DNA from: Flectonema sp. DT1601
Lineage: Eukaryota > Euglenozoa > Diplonemea > Diplonemida > Diplonemidae
Direction of reading: 5' to 3'
DNA length: 64,000 bases
Assembly: GCA_964019425.1 (NCBI GenBank)
Contig: OZ025854.1
Location: forward strand, 248,001 to 312,000
Below are positions 35,606 through 50,600 of the stretch, one piece after another. A program made the translations under genes and the position numbers. A model generated the notes under the pieces. It did not search any database, was not told the origin of the DNA, and saw nothing but the letters and a program-made list of their open reading frames with translations. Each line of letters opens with the position of its first letter. Within the stretch, counting starts at the first letter, position 1.

Positions 35606-38600
35606 CCCATAGTGAGCAAGTACAACAGGTAGCATTGGTAGTCTGTTGATCCTGAGTGATCCCAGCTACAGTTTTGTTTTTCTTTCTTTTTTTTAGAAGA
35701 AGATCAGGACATCCAAGCACTGCTGGATAGTTGCTGAATGCAGGGCCTGCCTGTGGCATTATAATAACAGGCTAAGTCATTTGTAGTTCATAGTTTACCT
35801 TTGATTTTATAACTTCACACAGGGTACTATGAACGATGAGAGATCCAGTGGGATCACTCAGGGTCTAGTAGAGACCACCAATGTTGTGCGTTGATAGGCA
35901 AGGTGACCAACCTTGACATTCTTTCTTTTCTCTCCTGTTGTGACAAACACAAAATACACACACAGCTTACAGTGTGTTCTTTGTGTATGTTTTCTTCAGG
36001 TGTGAGTAGTTTTTTTGTTCTTGCTCTTCAGGGAGGGCCTTAGCCAAAAGCTAACAGTCCAAATCTCACCTGGAAATTCAACTCAGTCCTTGTCAGTTTT
36101 GGCATCAAACTTGTAATGGTTTAATCATTACAGGTTATTTACTGAAATATTTGTTCTAAAAGTTGCTAAGTATTTCTCACTTAGAAATTTTTATTTTTTT
36201 TATTTTCAGCTTAATTAGCTACAAATTGTTTCTACTAAGTGTTTCTCACTTAGATTTTTTTTTTGCTTTTCAGCTCCTTAAAAGCTGCTAAGTGTTTCTG
36301 CTAAGTGTTTCTCACTTAGAATCTTATTGTTATGTTCGTTTTCTATCCCCTCTTCTATCCCTTTTGTTCAAAAAAAGCGGGAGGAAATTCTCTCATTCAT
36401 GCTAAGATGCACTCTGAACTTTGATTTTTTGATCTGAGTGTGAGGGAATGACCTGTTAGTGCATTGGGCATAAGCTGGGCTGCAGTTTAGATGTCTTAGG
36501 TGTTAATAAGGGGTTCCTCTTAGCATTTTTCTTTGTTACCACCTTATGATTTTCTTGAAGAAAAAAAATAGAAGTCATAATGGTGCTTCCCTCTGGAAGG
36601 GTTGTAAGCCATGGTGTCCAACTAAATTAAAGGACAAGTCTGGGATAATCCCTGCCAGAGGGGCGAGTATTCTACCATGGTTGAAATACTCTGGCAACTG
36701 ATCTTCAATTTTATGTTGTTTGTTAGCTGCTGGTGTATCTTGATTATGTGTTGATACTTGCATTTTTTTATTTGTAATCTTCTATTACAATTCTCTTTCT
36801 GTTCTGGTCTGTTACTTCATTTGTCTTGTTTAACTTCAGTTATATGCATTTTACTTTTTATTGTTTCCCATCTACTTTTTATTTTCTATTAGTTCTGGTC
36901 AGAAACTCCTGGGCAGCAAGAAGGAAAGTAGTTAAGTACTTCTGGGTGTTTGGCATCACCCCCCATAGTGAGCAAGTACAACAGGTAGCATTGGTAGTCT
37001 GTTGATCCTGAGTGATCCCAGCTACAGTTTTGTTTTTCTTTCTTTTTTTTAGAAGAAGATCAGGACATCCAAGCACTGCTGGATAGTTGCTGAATGCAGG
37101 GCCTGCCTGTGGCATTATAATAACAGGCTAAGTCATTTGTAGTTCATAGTTTACCTTTGATTTTATAACTTCACACAGGGTACTATGAACGATGAGAGAT
37201 CCAGTGGGATCACTCAGGGTCTAGTAGAGACCACCAATGTTGTGCGTTGATAGGCAAGGTGACCAACCTTGACATTCTTTCTTTTCTCTCCTGTTGTGAC
37301 AAACACAAAATACACACACAGCTTACAGTGTGTTCTTTGTGTATGTTTTCTTCAGGTGTGAGTAGTTTTTTTGTTCTTGCTCTTCAGGGAGGGCCTTAGC
37401 CAAAAGCTAACAGTCCAAATCTCACCTGGAAATTCAACTCAGTCCTTGTCAGTTTTGGCATCAAACTTGTAATGGTTTAATCATTACAGGTTATTTACTG
37501 AAATATTTGTTCTAAAAGTTGCTAAGTATTTCTCACTTAGAAATTTTTTATTTTTTTATTTTCAGCTTAATTAGCTACAAATTGTTTCTACTAAGTGTTT
37601 CTCACTTAGATTTTTTTTTTGCTTTTCAGCTCCTTAAAAGCTGCTAAGTGTTTCTGCTAAGTGTTTCTCACTTAGAATCTTATTGTTATGTTCGTTTTCT
37701 ATCCCCTCTTCTATCCCTTTTGTTCAAAAAAAGCGGGAGGAAATTCTCTCATTCATGCTAAGATGCACTCTGAACTTTGATTTTTTGATCTGAGTGTGAG
37801 GGAATGACCTGTTAGTGCATTGGGCATAAGCTGGGCTGCAGTTTAGATGTCTTAGGTGTTAATAAGGGGTTCCTCTTAGCATTTTTCTTTGTTACCACCT
37901 TATGATTTTCTTGAAGAAAAAAAATAGAAGTCATAATGGTGCTTCCCTCTGGAAGGGTTGTAAGCCATGGTGTCCAACTAAATTAAAGGACAAGTCTGGG
38001 ATAATCCTGCCAGAGGGGCGAGTATTCTACCATGGTTGAAATACTCTGGCAACTGATCTTCAATTTTATGTTGTTTGTTAGCTGCTGGTGTATCTTGATT
38101 ATGTGTTGATACTTGCATTTTTTTATTTGTAATCTTCTATTACAATTCTCTTTCTGTTCTGGTCTGTTACTTCATTTGTCTTGTTTAACTTCAGTTATAT
38201 GCATTTTACTTTTTATTGTTTCCCATCTACTTTTTATTTTCTATTAGTTCTGGTCAGAAACTCCTGGGCAGCAAGAAGGAAAGTAGTTAAGTACTTCTGG
38301 GTGTTTGGCATCACCCCCCATAGTGAGCAAGTACAACAGGTAGCATTGGTAGTCTGTTGATCCTGAGTGATCCCAGCTACAGTTTTGTTTTTCTTTCTTT
38401 TTTTTAGAAGAAGATCAGGACATCCAAGCACTGCTGGATAGTTGCTGAATGCAGGGCCTGCCTGTGGCATTATAATAACAGGCTAAGTCATTTGTAGTTC
38501 ATAGTTTACCTTTGATTTTATAACTTCACACAGGGTACTATGAACGATGAGAGATCCAGTGGGATCACTCAGGGTCTAGTAGAGACCACCAATGTTGTGC

Positions 38601-41600
38601 GTTGATAGGCAAGGTGACCAACCTTGACATTCTTTCTTTTCTCTCCTGTTGTGACAAACACAAAATACACACACAGCTTACAGTGTGTTCTTTGTGTATG
38701 TTTTCTTCAGGTGTGAGTAGTTTTTTTGTTCTTGCTCTTCAGGGAGGGCCTTAGCCAAAAGCTAACAGTCCAAATCTCACCTGGAAATTCAACTCAGTCC
38801 TTGTCAGTTTTGGCATCAAACTTGTAATGGTTTAATCATTACAGGTTATTTACTGAAATATTTGTTCTAAAAGTTGCTAAGTATTTCTCACTTAGAAATT
38901 TTTTATTTTTTTTATTTTCAGCTTAATTAGCTACAAATTGTTTCTACTAAGTGTTTCTCACTTAGATTTTTTTTTTGCTTTTCAGCTCCTTAAAAGCTGC
39001 TAAGTGTTTCTGCTAAGTGTTTCTCACTTAGAATCTTATTGTTATGTTCGTTTTCTATCCCCTCTTCTATCCCTTTTGTTCAAAAAAAGCGGGAGGAAAT
39101 TCTCTCATTCATGCTAAGATGCACTCTGAACTTTGATTTTTTGATCTGAGTGTGAGGGAATGACCTGTTAGTGCATTGGGCATAAGCTGGGCTGCAGTTT
39201 AGATGTCTTAGGTGTTAATAAGGGGTTCCTCTTAGCATTTTTCTTTGTTACCACCTTATGATTTTCTTGAAGAAAAAAAATAGAAGTCATAATGGTGCTT
39301 CCCTCTGGAGGGTTGTAAGCCATGGTGTCCAACTAAATTAAAGGACAAGTCTGGGATAATCCCTGCCAGAGGGGCGAGTATTCTACCATGGTTGAAATAC
39401 TCTGGCAACTGATCTTCAATTTTATGTTGTTTGTTAGCTGCTGGTGTATCTTGATTATGTGTTGATACTTGCATTTTTTTATTTGTAATCTTCTATTACA
39501 ATTCTCTTTCTGTTCTGGTCTGTTACTTCATTTGTCTTGTTTAACTTCAGTTATATGCATTTTACTTTTTATTGTTTCCCATCTACTTTTTATTTTCTAT
39601 TAGTTCTGGTCAGAAACTCCTGGGCAGCAAGAAGGAAAGTAGTTAAGTACTTCTGGGTGTTTGGCATCACCCCCCATAGTGAGCAAGTACAACAGGTAGC
39701 ATTGGTAGTCTGTTGATCCTGAGTGATCCCAGCTACAGTTTTGTTTTTCTTTCTTTTTTTTAGAAGAAGATCAGGACATCCAAGCACTGCTGGATAGTTG
39801 CTGAATGCAGGGCCTGCCTGTGGCATTATAATAACAGGCTAAGTCATTTGTAGTTCATAGTTTACCTTTGATTTTATAACTTCACACAGGGTACTATGAA
39901 CGATGAGAGATCCAGTGGGATCACTCAGGGTCTAGTAGAGACCACCAATGTTGTGCGTTGATAGGCAAGGTGACCAACCTTGACATTCTTTCTTTTCTCT
40001 CCTGTTGTGACAAACACAAAATACACACACAGCTTACAGTGTGTTCTTTGTGTATGTTTTCTTCAGGTGTGAGTAGTTTTTTTGTTCTTGCTCTTCAGGG
40101 AGGGCCTTAGCCAAAAGCTAACAGTCCAAATCTCACCTGGAAATTCAACTCAGTCCTTGTCAGTTTTGGCATCAAACTTGTAATGGTTTAATCATTACAG
40201 GTTATTTACTGAAATATTTGTTCTAAAAGTTGCTAAGTATTTCTCACTTAGAAATTTTTTATTTTTTTTATTTTCAGCTTAATTAGCTACAAATTGTTTC
40301 TACTAAGTGTTTCTCACTTAGATTTTTTTTTTGCTTTTCAGCTCCTTAAAAGCTGCTAAGTGTTTCTGCTAAGTGTTTCTCACTTAGAATCTTATTGTTA
40401 TGTTCGTTTTCTATCCCCTCTTCTATCCCTTTTGTTCAAAAAAAGCGGGAGGAAATTCTCTCATTCATGCTAAGATGCACTCTGAACTTTGATTTTTTGA
40501 TCTGAGTGTGAGGGAATGACCTGTTAGTGCATTGGGCATAAGCTGGGCTGCAGTTTAGATGTCTTAGGTGTTAATAAGGGGTTCCTCTTAGCATTTTTCT
40601 TTGTTACCACCTTATGATTTTCTTGAAGAAAAAAAATAGAAGTCATAATGGTGCTTCCCTCTGGAAGGGTTGTAAGCCATGGTGTCCAACTAAATTAAAG
40701 GACAAGTCTGGGATAATCCCTGCCAGAGGGGCGAGTATTCTACCATGGTTGAAATACTCTGGCAACTGATCTTCAATTTTATGTTGTTTGTTAGCTGCTG
40801 GTGTATCTTGATTATGTGTTGATACTTGCATTTTTTTATTTGTAATCTTCTATTACAATTCTCTTTCTGTTCTGGTCTGTTACTTCATTTGTCTTGTTTA
40901 ACTTCAGTTATATGCATTTTACTTTTTATTGTTTCCCATCTACTTTTTATTTTCTATTAGTTCTGGTCAGAAACTCCTGGGCAGCAAGAAGGAAAGTAGT
41001 TAAGTACTTCTGGGTGTTTGGCATCACCCCCCATAGTGAGCAAGTACAACAGGTAGCATTGGTAGTCTGTTGATCCTGAGTGATCCCAGCTACAGTTTTG
41101 TTTTTCTTTCTTTTTTTTAGAAGAAGATCAGGACATCCAAGCACTGCTGGATAGTTGCTGAATGCAGGGCCTGCCTGTGGCATTATAATAACAGGCTAAG
41201 TCATTTGTAGTTCATAGTTTACCTTTGATTTTATAACTTCACACAGGGTACTATGAACGATGAGAGATCCAGTGGGATCACTCAGGGTCTAGTAGAGACC
41301 ACCAATGTTGTGCGTTGATAGGCAAGGTGACCAACCTTGACATTCTTTCTTTTCTCTCCTGTTGTGACAAACACAAAATACACACACAGCTTACAGTGTG
41401 TTCTTTGTGTATGTTTTCTTCAGGTGTGAGTAGTTTTTTTGTTCTTGCTCTTCAGGGAGGGCCTTAGCCAAAAGCTAACAGTCCAAATCTCACCTGGAAA
41501 TTCAACTCAGTCCTTGTCAGTTTTGGCATCAAACTTGTAATGGTTTAATCATTACAGGTTATTTACTGAAATATTTGTTCTAAAAGTTGCTAAGTATTTC

Positions 41601-44600
41601 TCACTTAGAAATTTTTTATTTTTTTTATTTTCAGCTTAATTAGCTACAAATTGTTTCTACTAAGTGTTTCTCACTTAGATTTTTTTTTTGCTTTTCAGCT
41701 CCTTAAAAGCTGCTAAGTGTTTCTGCTAAGTGTTTCTCACTTAGAATCTTATTGTTATGTTCGTTTTCTATCCCCTCTTCTATCCCTTTTGTTCAAAAAA
41801 AGCGGGAGGAAATTCTCTCATTCATGCTAAGATGCACTCTGAACTTTGATTTTTTGATCTGAGTGTGAGGGAATGACCTGTTAGTGCATTGGGCATAAGC
41901 TGGGCTGCAGTTTAGATGTCTTAGGTGTTAATAAGGGGTTCCTCTTAGCATTTTTCTTTGTTACCACCTTATGATTTTCTTGAAGAAAAAAAATAGAAGT
42001 CATAATGGTGCTTCCCTCTGGAAGGGTTGTAAGCCATGGTGTCCAACTAAATTAAAGGACAAGTCTGGGATAATCCCTGCCAGAGGGGCGAGTATTCTAC
42101 CATGGTTGAAATACTCTGGCAACTGATCTTCAATTTTATGTTGTTTGTTAGCTGCTGGTGTATCTTGATTATGTGTTGATACTTGCATTTTTTTATTTGT
42201 AATCTTCTATTACAATTCTCTTTCTGTTCTGGTCTGTTACTTCATTTGTCTTGTTTAACTTCAGTTATATGCATTTTACTTTTTATTGTTTCCCATCTAC
42301 TTTTTATTTTCTATTAGTTCTGGTCAGAAACTCCTGGGCAGCAAGAAGGAAAGTAGTTAAGTACTTCTGGGTGTTTGGCATCACCCCCCATAGTGAGCAA
42401 GTACAACAGGTAGCATTGGTAGTCTGTTGATCCTGAGTGATCCCAGCTACAGTTTTGTTTTTCTTTCTTTTTTTTAGAAGAAGATCAGGACATCCAAGCA
42501 CTGCTGGATAGTTGCTGAATGCAGGGCCTGCCTGTGGCATTATAATAACAGGCTAAGTCATTTGTAGTTCATAGTTTACCTTTGATTTTATAACTTCACA
42601 CAGGGTACTATGAACGATGAGAGATCCAGTGGGATCACTCAGGGTCTAGTAGAGACCACCAATGTTGTGCGTTGATAGGCAAGGTGACCAACCTTGACAT
42701 TCTTTCTTTTCTCTCCTGTTGTGACAAACACAAAATACACACACAGCTTACAGTGTGTTCTTTGTGTATGTTTTCTTCAGGTGTGAGTAGTTTTTTTGTT
42801 CTTGCTCTTCAGGGAGGGCCTTAGCCAAAAGCTAACAGTCCAAATCTCACCTGGAAATTCAACTCAGTCCTTGTCAGTTTTGGCATCAAACTTGTAATGG
42901 TTTAATCATTACAGGTTATTTACTGAAATATTTGTTCTAAAAGTTGCTAAGTATTTCTCACTTAGAAATTTTTTATTTTTTTTATTTTCAGCTTAATTAG
43001 CTACAAATTGTTTCTACTAAGTGTTTCTCACTTAGATTTTTTTTTTGCTTTTCAGCTCCTTAAAAGCTGCTAAGTGTTTCTGCTAAGTGTTTCTCACTTA
43101 GAATCTTATTGTTATGTTCGTTTTCTATCCCCTCTTCTATCCCTTTTGTTCAAAAAAAGCGGGAGGAAATTCTCTCATTCATGCTAAGATGCACTCTGAA
43201 CTTTGATTTTTTGATCTGAGTGTGAGGGAATGACCTGTTAGTGCATTGGGCATAAGCTGGGCTGCAGTTTAGATGTCTTAGGTGTTAATAAGGGGTTCCT
43301 CTTAGCATTTTTCTTTGTTACCACCTTATGATTTTCTTGAAGAAAAAAAATAGAAGTCATAATGGTGCTTCCCTCTGGAAGGGTTGTAAGCCATGGTGTC
43401 CAACTAAATTAAAGGACAAGTCTGGGATAATCCCTGCCAGAGGGGCGAGTATTCTACCATGGTTGAAATACTCTGGCAACTGATCTTCAATTTTATGTTG
43501 TTTGTTAGCTGCTGGTGTATCTTGATTATGTGTTGATACTTGCATTTTTTTATTTGTAATCTTCTATTACAATTCTCTTTCTGTTCTGGTCTGTTACTTC
43601 ATTTGTCTTGTTTAACTTCAGTTATATGCATTTTACTTTTTATTGTTTCCCATCTACTTTTTATTTTCTATTAGTTCTGGTCAGAAACTCCTGGGCAGCA
43701 AGAAGGAAAGTAGTTAAGTACTTCTGGGTGTTTGGCATCACCCCCCATAGTGAGCAAGTACAACAGGTAGCATTGGTAGTCTGTTGATCCTGAGTGATCC
43801 CAGCTACAGTTTTGTTTTTCTTTCTTTTTTTTAGAAGAAGATCAGGACATCCAAGCACTGCTGGATAGTTGCTGAATGCAGGGCCTGCCTGTGGCATTAT
43901 AATAACAGGCTAAGTCATTTGTAGTTCATAGTTTACCTTTGATTTTATAACTTCACACAGGGTACTATGAACGATGAGAGATCCAGTGGGATCACTCAGG
44001 GTCTAGTAGAGACCACCAATGTTGTGCGTTGATAGGCAAGGTGACCAACCTTGACATTCTTTCTTTTCTCTCCTGTTGTGACAAACACAAAATACACACA
44101 CAGCTTACAGTGTGTTCTTTGTGTATGTTTTCTTCAGGTGTGAGTAGTTTTTTTGTTCTTGCTCTTCAGGGAGGGCCTTAGCCAAAAGCTAACAGTCCAA
44201 ATCTCACCTGGAAATTCAACTCAGTCCTTGTCAGTTTTGGCATCAAACTTGTAATGGTTTAATCATTACAGGTTATTTACTGAAATATTTGTTCTAAAAG
44301 TTGCTAAGTATTTCTCACTTAGAAATTTTTTATTTTTTTTATTTTCAGCTTAATTAGCTACAAATTGTTTCTACTAAGTGTTTCTCACTTAGATTTTTTT
44401 TTTGCTTTTCAGCTCCTTAAAAGCTGCTAAGTGTTTCTGCTAAGTGTTTCTCACTTAGAATCTTATTGTTATGTTCGTTTTCTATCCCCTCTTCTATCCC
44501 TTTTGTTCAAAAAAAGCGGGAGGAAATTCTCTCATTCATGCTAAGATGCACTCTGAACTTTGATTTTTTGATCTGAGTGTGAGGGAATGACCTGTTAGTG

Positions 44601-47600
44601 CATTGGGCATAAGCTGGGCTGCAGTTTAGATGTCTTAGGTGTTAATAAGGGGTTCCTCTTAGCATTTTTCTTTGTTACCACCTTATGATTTTCTTGAAGA
44701 AAAAAAATAGAAGTCATAATGGTGCTTCCCTCTGGAAGGGTTGTAAGCCATGGTGTCCAACTAAATTAAAGGACAAGTCTGGGATAATCCCTGCCAGAGG
44801 GGCGAGTATTCTACCATGGTTGAAATACTCTGGCAACTGATCTTCAATTTTATGTTGTTTGTTAGCTGCTGGTGTATCTTGATTATGTGTTGATACTTGC
44901 ATTTTTTTATTTGTAATCTTCTATTACAATTCTCTTTCTGTTCTGGTCTGTTACTTCATTTGTCTTGTTTAACTTCAGTTATATGCATTTTACTTTTTAT
45001 TGTTTCCCATCTACTTTTTATTTTCTATTAGTTCTGGTCAGAAACTCCTGGGCAGCAAGAAGGAAAGTAGTTAAGTACTTCTGGGTGTTTGGCATCACCC
45101 CCCATAGTGAGCAAGTACAACAGGTAGCATTGGTAGTCTGTTGATCCTGAGTGATCCCAGCTACAGTTTTGTTTTTCTTTCTTTTTTTTAGAAGAAGATC
45201 AGGACATCCAAGCACTGCTGGATAGTTGCTGAATGCAGGGCCTGCCTGTGGCATTATAATAACAGGCTAAGTCATTTGTAGTTCATAGTTTACCTTTGAT
45301 TTTATAACTTCACACAGGGTACTATGAACGATGAGAGATCCAGTGGGATCACTCAGGGTCTAGTAGAGACCACCAATGTTGTGCGTTGATAGGCAAGGTG
45401 ACCAACCTTGACATTCTTTCTTTTCTCTCCTGTTGTGACAAACACAAAATACACACACAGCTTACAGTGTGTTCTTTGTGTATGTTTTCTTCAGGTGTGA
45501 GTAGTTTTTTTGTTCTTGCTCTTCAGGGAGGGCCTTAGCCAAAAGCTAACAGTCCAAATCTCACCTGGAAATTCAACTCAGTCCTTGTCAGTTTTGGCAT
45601 CAAACTTGTAATGGTTTAATCATTACAGGTTATTTACTGAAATATTTGTTCTAAAAGTTGCTAAGTATTTCTCACTTAGAAATTTTTTATTTTTTTTATT
45701 TTCAGCTTAATTAGCTACAAATTGTTTCTACTAAGTGTTTCTCACTTAGATTTTTTTTTTGCTTTTCAGCTCCTTAAAAGCTGCTAAGTGTTTCTGCTAA
45801 GTGTTTCTCACTTAGAATCTTATTGTTATGTTCGTTTTCTATCCCCTCTTCTATCCCTTTTGTTCAAAAAAAGCGGGAGGAAATTCTCTCATTCATGCTA
45901 AGATGCACTCTGAACTTTGATTTTTTGATCTGAGTGTGAGGGAATGACCTGTTAGTGCATTGGGCATAAGCTGGGCTGCAGTTTAGATGTCTTAGGTGTT
46001 AATAAGGGGTTCCTCTTAGCATTTTTCTTTGTTACCACCTTATGATTTTCTTGAAGAAAAAAAATAGAAGTCATAATGGTGCTTCCCTCTGGAAGGGTTG
46101 TAAGCCATGGTGTCCAACTAAATTAAAGGACAAGTCTGGGATAATCCCTGCCAGAGGGGCGAGTATTCTACCATGGTTGAAATACTCTGGCAACTGATCT
46201 TCAATTTTATGTTGTTTGTTAGCTGCTGGTGTATCTTGATTATGTGTTGATACTTGCATTTTTTTATTTGTAATCTTCTATTACAATTCTCTTTCTGTTC
46301 TGGTCTGTTACTTCATTTGTCTTGTTTAACTTCAGTTATATGCATTTTACTTTTTATTGTTTCCCATCTACTTTTTATTTTCTATTAGTTCTGGTCAGAA
46401 ACTCCTGGGCAGCAAGAAGGAAAGTAGTTAAGTACTTCTGGGTGTTTGGCATCACCCCCCATAGTGAGCAAGTACAACAGGTAGCATTGGTAGTCTGTTG
46501 ATCCTGAGTGATCCCAGCTACAGTTTTGTTTTTCTTTCTTTTTTTTAGAAGAAGATCAGGACATCCAAGCACTGCTGGATAGTTGCTGAATGCAGGGCCT
46601 GCCTGTGGCATTATAATAACAGGCTAAGTCATTTGTAGTTCATAGTTTACCTTTGATTTTATAACTTCACACAGGGTACTATGAACGATGAGAGATCCAG
46701 TGGGATCACTCAGGGTCTAGTAGAGACCACCAATGTTGTGCGTTGATAGGCAAGGTGACCAACCTTGACATTCTTTCTTTTCTCTCCTGTTGTGACAAAC
46801 ACAAAATACACACACAGCTTACAGTGTGTTCTTTGTGTATGTTTTCTTCAGGTGTGAGTAGTTTTTTTGTTCTTGCTCTTCAGGGAGGGCCTTAGCCAAA
46901 AGCTAACAGTCCAAATCTCACCTGGAAATTCAACTCAGTCCTTGTCAGTTTTGGCATCAAACTTGTAATGGTTTAATCATTACAGGTTATTTACTGAAAT
47001 ATTTGTTCTAAAAGTTGCTAAGTATTTCTCACTTAGAAATTTTTTATTTTTTTTATTTTCAGCTTAATTAGCTACAAATTGTTTCTACTAAGTGTTTCTC
47101 ACTTAGATTTTTTTTTTGCTTTTCAGCTCCTTAAAAGCTGCTAAGTGTTTCTGCTAAGTGTTTCTCACTTAGAATCTTATTGTTATGTTCGTTTTCTATC
47201 CCCTCTTCTATCCCTTTTGTTCAAAAAAAGCGGGAGGAAATTCTCTCATTCATGCTAAGATGCACTCTGAACTTTGATTTTTTGATCTGAGTGTGAGGGA
47301 ATGACCTGTTAGTGCATTGGGCATAAGCTGGGCTGCAGTTTAGATGTCTTAGGTGTTAATAAGGGGTTCCTCTTAGCATTTTTCTTTGTTACCACCTTAT
47401 GATTTTCTTGAAGAAAAAAAATAGAAGTCATAATGGTGCTTCCCTCTGGAAGGGTTGTAAGCCATGGTGTCCAACTAAATTAAAGGACAAGTCTGGGATA
47501 ATCCCTGCCAGAGGGGCGAGTATTCTACCATGGTTGAAATACTCTGGCAACTGATCTTCAATTTTATGTTGTTTGTTAGCTGCTGGTGTATCTTGATTAT

Positions 47601-50600
47601 GTGTTGATACTTGCATTTTTTTATTTGTAATCTTCTATTACAATTCTCTTTCTGTTCTGGTCTGTTACTTCATTTGTCTTGTTTAACTTCAGTTATATGC
47701 ATTTTACTTTTTATTGTTTCCCATCTACTTTTTATTTTCTATTAGTTCTGGTCAGAAACTCCTGGGCAGCAAGAAGGAAAGTAGTTAAGTACTTCTGGGT
47801 GTTTGGCATCACCCCCCATAGTGAGCAAGTACAACAGGTAGCATTGGTAGTCTGTTGATCCTGAGTGATCCCAGCTACAGTTTTGTTTTTCTTTCTTTTT
47901 TTTAGAAGAAGATCAGGACATCCAAGCACTGCTGGATAGTTGCTGAATGCAGGGCCTGCCTGTGGCATTATAATAACAGGCTAAGTCATTTGTAGTTCAT
48001 AGTTTACCTTTGATTTTATAACTTCACACAGGGTACTATGAACGATGAGAGATCCAGTGGGATCACTCAGGGTCTAGTAGAGACCACCAATGTTGTGCGT
48101 TGATAGGCAAGGTGACCAACCTTGACATTCTTTCTTTTCTCTCCTGTTGTGACAAACACAAAATACACACACAGCTTACAGTGTGTTCTTTGTGTATGTT
48201 TTCTTCAGGTGTGAGTAGTTTTTTTGTTCTTGCTCTTCAGGGAGGGCCTTAGCCAAAAGCTAACAGTCCAAATCTCACCTGGAAATTCAACTCAGTCCTT
48301 GTCAGTTTTGGCATCAAACTTGTAATGGTTTAATCATTACAGGTTATTTACTGAAATATTTGTTCTAAAAGTTGCTAAGTATTTCTCACTTAGAAATTTT
48401 TTATTTTTTTTATTTTCAGCTTAATTAGCTACAAATTGTTTCTACTAAGTGTTTCTCACTTAGATTTTTTTTTTGCTTTTCAGCTCCTTAAAAGCTGCTA
48501 AGTGTTTCTGCTAAGTGTTTCTCACTTAGAATCTTATTGTTATGTTCGTTTTCTATCCCCTCTTCTATCCCTTTTGTTCAAAAAAAGCGGGAGGAAATTC
48601 TCTCATTCATGCTAAGATGCACTCTGAACTTTGATTTTTTGATCTGAGTGTGAGGGAATGACCTGTTAGTGCATTGGGCATAAGCTGGGCTGCAGTTTAG
48701 ATGTCTTAGGTGTTAATAAGGGGTTCCTCTTAGCATTTTTCTTTGTTACCACCTTATGATTTTCTTGAAGAAAAAAAATAGAAGTCATAATGGTGCTTCC
48801 CTCTGGAAGGGTTGTAAGCCATGGTGTCCAACTAAATTAAAGGACAAGTCTGGGATAATCCCTGCCAGAGGGGCGAGTATTCTACCATGGTTGAAATACT
48901 CTGGCAACTGATCTTCAATTTTATGTTGTTTGTTAGCTGCTGGTGTATCTTGATTATGTGTTGATACTTGCATTTTTTTATTTGTAATCTTCTATTACAA
49001 TTCTCTTTCTGTTCTGGTCTGTTACTTCATTTGTCTTGTTTAACTTCAGTTATATGCATTTTACTTTTTATTGTTTCCCATCTACTTTTTATTTTCTATT
49101 AGTTCTGGTCAGAAACTCCTGGGCAGCAAGAAGGAAAGTAGTTAAGTACTTCTGGGTGTTTGGCATCACCCCCCATAGTGAGCAAGTACAACAGGTAGCA
49201 TTGGTAGTCTGTTGATCCTGAGTGATCCCAGCTACAGTTTTGTTTTTCTTTCTTTTTTTTAGAAGAAGATCAGGACATCCAAGCACTGCTGGATAGTTGC
49301 TGAATGCAGGGCCTGCCTGTGGCATTATAATAACAGGCTAAGTCATTTGTAGTTCATAGTTTACCTTTGATTTTATAACTTCACACAGGGTACTATGAAC
49401 GATGAGAGATCCAGTGGGATCACTCAGGGTCTAGTAGAGACCACCAATGTTGTGCGTTGATAGGCAAGGTGACCAACCTTGACATTCTTTCTTTTCTCTC
49501 CTGTTGTGACAAACACAAAATACACACACAGCTTACAGTGTGTTCTTTGTGTATGTTTTCTTCAGGTGTGAGTAGTTTTTTTGTTCTTGCTCTTCAGGGA
49601 GGGCCTTAGCCAAAAGCTAACAGTCCAAATCTCACCTGGAAATTCAACTCAGTCCTTGTCAGTTTTGGCATCAAACTTGTAATGGTTTAATCATTACAGG
49701 TTATTTACTGAAATATTTGTTCTAAAAGTTGCTAAGTATTTCTCACTTAGAAATTTTTTATTTTTTTTATTTTCAGCTTAATTAGCTACAAATTGTTTCT
49801 ACTAAGTGTTTCTCACTTAGATTTTTTTTTTGCTTTTCAGCTCCTTAAAAGCTGCTAAGTGTTTCTGCTAAGTGTTTCTCACTTAGAATCTTATTGTTAT
49901 GTTCGTTTTCTATCCCCTCTTCTATCCCTTTTGTTCAAAAAAAGCGGGAGGAAATTCTCTCATTCATGCTAAGATGCACTCTGAACTTTGATTTTTTGAT
50001 CTGAGTGTGAGGGAATGACCTGTTAGTGCATTGGGCATAAGCTGGGCTGCAGTTTAGATGTCTTAGGTGTTAATAAGGGGTTCCTCTTAGCATTTTTCTT
50101 TGTTACCACCTTATGATTTTCTTGAAGAAAAAAAATAGAAGTCATAATGGTGCTTCCCTCTGGAAGGGTTGTAAGCCATGGTGTCCAACTAAATTAAAGG
50201 ACAAGTCTGGGATAATCCCTGCCAGAGGGGCGAGTATTCTACCATGGTTGAAATACTCTGGCAACTGATCTTCAATTTTATGTTGTTTGTTAGCTGCTGG
50301 TGTATCTTGATTATGTGTTGATACTTGCATTTTTTTATTTGTAATCTTCTATTACAATTCTCTTTCTGTTCTGGTCTGTTACTTCATTTGTCTTGTTTAA
50401 CTTCAGTTATATGCATTTTACTTTTTATTGTTTCCCATCTACTTTTTATTTTCTATTAGTTCTGGTCAGAAACTCCTGGGCAGCAAGAAGGAAAGTAGTT
50501 AAGTACTTCTGGGTGTTTGGCATCACCCCCCATAGTGAGCAAGTACAACAGGTAGCATTGGTAGTCTGTTGATCCTGAGTGATCCCAGCTACAGTTTTGT

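Noticed and set aside
35309-35759. Open frames crossing the N gap
   Set aside because: They are open only because N codons are unread.
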